The notes under the pieces are model-generated. The model was not told the DNA's origin, did no database searches, and was given only the letters and a program-made list of their open reading frames with translations. A program made the translations under genes and the position numbers. From Algibacter sp. (GTDB lineage: Bacteria; Bacteroidota; Bacteroidia; Flavobacteriales; Flavobacteriaceae), in contig NZ_JAQWOO010000076.1 in the NCBI RefSeq assembly GCF_029245835.1, positions 1 to 48,570 on the forward strand: a DNA stretch of 48,570 nt. The letters are read 5' to 3'. Of this stretch, positions 44,894-48,570 are shown in pieces (positions within the stretch are counted from its first letter, which is position 1; every line of letters begins with the position of its first letter).

Positions 44894-46498
44894 TTATAAT
44901 TTTGTTAAAGACCAATTATCTAGAACAATACCATCAGCACCCCATTGAGCACCCCCTGTTCTAAATAACAGATAGTATGTCCCAGCTGCTGCAATTTCAA
45001 ATTCACCAGGGTTAGCCTCTGGATCGCAACCACCAGCAACTGCCGAACCAGAATAGGTTTTTAAATTACCACAGTCCCAAGCGTTATAAGCTCTCAATAC
45101 TTGTTGGTCTCCATTGTAATCTTGACCAGCATTATCTACAGGTTGAGCAGCGCCGATATAGACTTCGCCCCAAACATCATTGATATTGGTATAAGTCATA
45201 TCCATATCAAATTGATAGGTTCCTGCCTCTAAAGTTACGGCAGTATAGACCGCCCAATGTTTCCATGGGTCCGTAGGCGTTTCTGATTCTGTAAATTTCA
45301 CTACTCCGTTTGCAATAGCCACAGCCCCTTTTCCATTATCAGTTGCATCTATGTTAATAATGGTCCAACCACTTGCATCACTAAACGTTCCATTCTGAAT
45401 AAGATTAAGAGAAGTTCCAATGGTTACATCTTTTAAAAATTCATCAGAACCATCACCATTAGTAACCGTTAATTTAACGGTATATGTACCTTCTTCAGCA
45501 TAAGTATATGTTGGGTTTTCATCAGTAGAAGTCCCTACATTATCTCCAAAGTCCCACAAATAAGATTCCCCAAGAAGAGATTGATTTGTAAAAGTTACTG
45601 TGAAATCAGATTTTGAAATTGCAAAATCTGCGATAGGAGGGAATGAAGGAGGGGTTATTTCGATACCAGGCACCAATGGCGTCATAGTAACATTATCCAA
45701 AGATAGGCCATCGTTATAGCTACTTCCACCACCTCTAATAACAAAATATACTGTACCTGTAGTCTCGAATTCAACCAATCCACCACCTTCACCAACACAA
45801 CTAATATCAATAAGTGAGCCATCGAAAGGTTCACTACCACATCCAGCCCAAGTATTCAGCCCCATACGGATGCCTCCATCAACATAATCTTGACCTGGTA
45901 CTGGAATTTCTGCCCCAATATATACCTCATACCAAGAATCTGACAATCCGTTTCCTGACACTTTCATATCAATTTGATAAGGGACACCTGCTTCAACATG
46001 CACCGGTTGATAGATGCCTTCTTGTCCCCAGCTTCCGCCAGTCCAAACGGCTTTATCTCCGGTAAAGTTTACTTCAACCCCACCTGAAATAGGTAAAATA
46101 GTCCAATTCTCACCACCATTAAATTCGCCATTTAATAAAATATTAGGTCCTTGAAAATCTTCGTTAATGACTATGGTTTGAATAGATTCAGCCTCACCTC
46201 CATCCGTAAAAATTTTAAATCTTACATCGTAATCACCCTTTCTTAAAAAAGTTTTATTAGCCTCCATACCTTCTGCAGAAGAATTATCGCCAAAATCCCA
46301 ATGTGTATACCAGGTTTCTACGTCTGTATTCGCAGTGAATATGACTTTATTTGGGTTTTCTTGATCAAATGTAAATGAAAATGCTGCGTCCTCACTTGTA
46401 GGAACATACGCTGTAAATTTATCATCATCAGCACAGCCAGTAGAAATTAAAATAATTCCCAGCATTAATAATCTGCTTAAAAATTGTATTGTTTTCAT
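44894..46498 (-). CDS. PKD-domain glycan-binding lipoprotein (SusE/F-like position)
   Basis: 534 residues. Lipobox ISTGC (Cys22) then ADDD, a surface-export-like acidic signal. PKD domain 1 (~38-112, THWDFGDNSSAEG); a carbohydrate-binding-like beta-sandwich (~115-282, LLNGEFNGGENWTI ... SLDNVTMTPL); PKD domain 2 (~290-362, YLWDFGDNVGTS); a second sandwich (~365-534, LIQNGTFSDASGWTI ... VLDNWSLTKL). The repeat unit PKD-CBM occurs twice, so it arose by tandem duplication. No catalytic residues. Just after susD, it most likely captures laminarin for the SusCD complex. Confidence 0.85.
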   Translation of the reverse strand: MKTIQFLSRLLMLGIILISTGCADDDKFTAYVPTSEDAAFSFTFDQENPNKVIFTANTDVETWYTHWDFGDNSSAEGMEANKTFLRKGDYDVRFKIFTDGGEAESIQTIVINEDFQGPNILLNGEFNGGENWTILPISGGVEVNFTGDKAVWTGGSWGQEGIYQPVHVEAGVPYQIDMKVSGNGLSDSWYEVYIGAEIPVPGQDYVDGGIRMGLNTWAGCGSEPFDGSLIDISCVGEGGGLVEFETTGTVYFVIRGGGSSYNDGLSLDNVTMTPLVPGIEITPPSFPPIADFAISKSDFTVTFTNQSLLGESYLWDFGDNVGTSTDENPTYTYAEEGTYTVKLTVTNGDGSDEFLKDVTIGTSLNLIQNGTFSDASGWTIINIDATDNGKGAVAIANGVVKFTESETPTDPWKHWAVYTAVTLEAGTYQFDMDMTYTNINDVWGEVYIGAAQPVDNAGQDYNGDQQVLRAYNAWDCGNLKTYSGSAVAGGCDPEANPGEFEIAAAGTYYLLFRTGGAQWGADGIVLDNWSLTKL

Positions 46499-46520
46499 GT
46501 CTTTTTTTTTAAATTATTGT

Positions 46521-48296
46521 TTAATCGTATAAAGGATTCTCAATCAACTTAGTGTTATTATTTATTCTTCCTTGACCAATTGGCATGTAATAATGACGCT
46601 CATCAAAATTCATTGGTAAAGCTTCGGCATCAAAAGTTTCATAAGTAAATGTTTCGTTCCCGAATCCATCAATAGACCTCAAAGTTCTAACGCCTTCAAC
46701 TTGAATACTTAAAGCCTCTGTAGCTATTCGCCATCTTCTTACATCCCAGTATCTTTGATCTTCAAAAGCTAATTCTAACTTTCTTTCATGTCTTATTCTA
46801 TCTCTTAACTCAATTCCTGACTGTGCTTGTAAACGCAGGTTTTGTTGTAAACCAGCTCTCGTTCTAATAGGTTCAATATAATCTCTTGCAGCATCCTCTA
46901 ATCCTAGTTCAAAAGCTGCTTCTGCGGCGTTTAGATATATTTCACCTAATCTAAATAAGATACAATCTTGACCAGAGTAATATTGTTTTATAAATAGAGG
47001 AGCGCCTCCATCTTGAAGATATTTTCTAACATAAAACCCTGTTTTGGTAGCATCAGGATGAACTCCTATACCATCTTTACCAATACCTGTTCCGCTCTCT
47101 GTATCTATACCATCTCCTCTATCGGTACCGTACCAAATCTCTACTCGAGATCCTTGGAACGGATCTGCATTGGTTAGTATGGTGCCTTTTAAACGCGGGT
47201 CTCTATTTTCCCATGGATTATTTTCATCATATCCAGATCCTGGTTCGCTTGGTAATAACCCTGTACTTAAAACTTCGTAACTATCTACGAGTTGCTTAGT
47301 AGGCGACATACTTGCACCCCAATCCACTCTGTAGCTGTAAGGTACATTACGTAAATCATAAGAATGTCCTTTTTCAAAAGGCAACCAAATTTTTCTAAAA
47401 ATAGTTTCATCCTCAGTTTCATCAACAAATAGATTTGCATAGTTATCTGATTTGTTCGGATACCTATCAAACAAGGTATATCCCCCTTCTGAAAGTATTT
47501 TGTTTGATGCATTTAGCGATACTTGGTAGTAGCTATCAGCATCTGAAGCAGGCACACCAACTAACCCGTTTAACTGAACCGTACTATACTTAGCGATACT
47601 AGCCGCATATAAAGCCGATCTTGATTCTAAAGATTTAGCTGCCCATCGGTCTGCTCTACCCTTTTGGTCGGTCCATCTATTAGGTAATAAATCAAAAGCC
47701 AATTGCGTATCTGAAAGAACCTGATCGTACACTTCTTTCTCTGTATTTCTTGGAGGAAAAAGTTCAGCTTCTGGTGTCGTATCAGGGTCTTGTGCTTCCA
47801 AAATAATTGGAACACCTCCATAACGCTTAGCCATCTCAAAATAACTAAAAGCTCTTAAAAAATGAAGCTCGCCTAATCTATTATTTCGTTCTTCATCAGT
47901 AAACACATCACTGCCAGCACTCTCAATGTTTTCAATGGCATAATTTATTTTCCATAAATTACCATAACCCCACCAATCCATGGGCCAAGAATTGTTTGCT
48001 GTACCCCAGATACCTGGTCTAAATTGATTGGTTGCTGGCGTCCAAGAATAGGTGCTCATAGCTAAATCTGATAACACATCACGATGTGCACCACCTCCAG
48101 CGCCCCCACCAAAATCTTTTAAATAATCCCAAGGCATGTTCTCATAAATTTGAAAGAGATAAGCATCTGTTAAAGCCTTATCACTCCATACATCGGCATC
48201 TGTTATTCTGTCTAATGGTGGTTCATTCAAAAAATCGTCACCACAGCTAAATAGTGTAAGCGTTATAAGCGCTAATATTAAATTTATATGTTTCAT
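46521..48296 (-). CDS. susD: SusD/RagB outer-membrane nutrient-binding lipoprotein
   Basis: 591 residues from the ATG at 48296; an ATG three codons earlier (48305) is also possible. Signal peptide with lipobox LFSC (Cys18), then GDDFLNEPP, as in SusD. The helical TPR core includes RNNRLGELHFLRAFSYFEMAKRYGGVPII, FRLGEIYLNAAEAAFELG and the RagB C-terminal HERKLELAFEDQRYWDVRRW. SusD caps the SusC barrel and hands oligosaccharide to it. It starts 13 bp after the susC stop. SusD itself is intact although its partner gene is broken. Confidence 0.95.
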   Translation of the reverse strand: MKHINLILALITLTLFSCGDDFLNEPPLDRITDADVWSDKALTDAYLFQIYENMPWDYLKDFGGGAGGGAHRDVLSDLAMSTYSWTPATNQFRPGIWGTANNSWPMDWWGYGNLWKINYAIENIESAGSDVFTDEERNNRLGELHFLRAFSYFEMAKRYGGVPIILEAQDPDTTPEAELFPPRNTEKEVYDQVLSDTQLAFDLLPNRWTDQKGRADRWAAKSLESRSALYAASIAKYSTVQLNGLVGVPASDADSYYQVSLNASNKILSEGGYTLFDRYPNKSDNYANLFVDETEDETIFRKIWLPFEKGHSYDLRNVPYSYRVDWGASMSPTKQLVDSYEVLSTGLLPSEPGSGYDENNPWENRDPRLKGTILTNADPFQGSRVEIWYGTDRGDGIDTESGTGIGKDGIGVHPDATKTGFYVRKYLQDGGAPLFIKQYYSGQDCILFRLGEIYLNAAEAAFELGLEDAARDYIEPIRTRAGLQQNLRLQAQSGIELRDRIRHERKLELAFEDQRYWDVRRWRIATEALSIQVEGVRTLRSIDGFGNETFTYETFDAEALPMNFDERHYYMPIGQGRINNNTKLIENPLYD

Positions 48297-48309
48297 AGTA
48301 AGCATTTTT

Positions 48310-48444
48310 TTAAAGTGTTACGTTAATACCAAAGGTTATCGATTTTGTTTGTGGGTATACCCAACCTTGATCTGAACCCTGAATTTGTGGGTCAAAATCT
48401 TCGTCAAAGTTTTTAATTACAAATAAATTATCACTAGTGTCCAC
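48310..48444 (-). pseudogene. susC: susC (TonB-dependent transporter), 3' fragment truncated by an insertion sequence
   Basis: On the minus strand this reads SDNLFVIKNFDEDFD, then QGSDQGWVYPQTKSITFGINVTL and a TAA at 48312-48310. This is the characteristic end of SusC-type barrels ('NLF...DP...YP..K...FGIN..L'). Instead of continuing into the rest of the roughly 1000-residue barrel, the frame runs into a stop codon (48447-48445) that ends a transposase. Only about 42-44 codons remain here. The rest may lie beyond the element, outside the window. A SusC without its last strands should not insert properly. Confidence 0.82.
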
Positions 48445-48570
48445 TTAAAACAAGTTGAAAACCAGTTGATTAGTATTTAGTTCTTTGACATTATTGTAAT
48501 CTGATTTCATAAGTAATTCATTTACAGGTGTTTTATCAAGTAATGATGCTGATAAAATTTGTATGATTTC
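48445..48570 (-). mobile_element. IS4-like transposase, C-terminal fragment
   Basis: The minus strand encodes 41 residues before TAA, including EIIQILSASLLDKTPVNELL and VKELNTNQLVFNLF, which I recognise as the C-terminal tail of IS4-family transposases of Flavobacteria ('LDKTP..EL...N.LF'). The window ends inside the gene. The end of the element should be the few bases right after the stop (GTGGACACT region, about 48436-48444), where the susC sequence resumes. Confidence 0.7.

Overview
The window looks like a chromosomal segment from a low-GC marine Flavobacteriaceae bacterium (Bacteroidota). The evidence is a mevalonate-pathway cluster, SusC/SusD-type polysaccharide utilisation genes, many lipoproteins with Bacteroidota-style lipoboxes, a type IX secretion C-terminal sorting domain, and promoter-like TAnnTTTG elements instead of strong Shine-Dalgarno/sigma-70 signals. 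Nearly everything is on the minus strand. Only two full genes are on the plus strand. I see no tRNA, rRNA or CRISPR array. Both window edges lie inside partial transposase genes: an IS1595/ISXO2-like one at base 2-118 and an IS4-like one at 48445-48570. This is what an assembly contig broken at multicopy insertion sequences looks like.

Layout. 1-262: IS1595 remnant, then a structured flavobacterial repeat (155-253). 263-3255: isoprenoid block with a UbiA prenyltransferase, mevalonate kinase and diphosphomevalonate decarboxylase. 3265-4336: DUF1697 protein and a RelE/ParE-type toxin-antitoxin pair with a palindrome before the antitoxin. 4374-7130: flavoprotein, glycerophosphodiester phosphodiesterase and TesB thioesterase, tightly packed. 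7265-11763: a small lipoprotein, and a 1232-residue lipoprotein joining a calcineurin-like phosphoesterase to an outer-membrane barrel. 11809-17983: an oxidative-damage block with an aldo/keto reductase, an alpha/beta hydrolase and OsmC that appear to be one gene split by a 4-bp repeat frameshift, three MsrA paralogues with three different active-site motifs, SelO (protein AMPylase), a glutaredoxin-like protein and MsrB. 18184-21758: an HD + Pycsar-effector-like membrane protein facing a large GAF protein. 21947-28882: maltodextrin catabolism with two GH13 enzymes, a GH65 phosphorylase and beta-phosphoglucomutase, all without signal peptides. 29266-31981: transaldolase/Fsa and transketolase. 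32315-48444: a beta-glucan (laminarin-type) polysaccharide utilisation locus.

How the genes fit together. The PUL encodes SusD, a PKD/CBM lipoprotein that probably binds glycan at the surface, a secreted GH16-GH5 multidomain enzyme with four CBM6-like modules and a T9SS tail, GH16, GH30 and GH3 lipoproteins and a sugar-porter MFS permease. Together these could bind laminarin, cut its beta-1,3 backbone and beta-1,6 branches outside or in the periplasm, and take glucose into the cytoplasm. Maltodextrins would be cut in the cytoplasm by the GH13 enzymes and phosphorolysed by GH65 to glucose plus beta-glucose-1-phosphate, which PgmB converts to glucose-6-phosphate. Fsa and transketolase handle the downstream sugar phosphates.

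The clearest anomaly is at the right edge. Only the last ~44 codons of susC remain, and the reading frame upstream of them is the C-terminus of a transposase, so the TonB-dependent transporter of the PUL appears to have been broken by an insertion sequence. No carbohydrate-responsive regulator (LacI, AraC, hybrid two-component system) is visible anywhere in the window.
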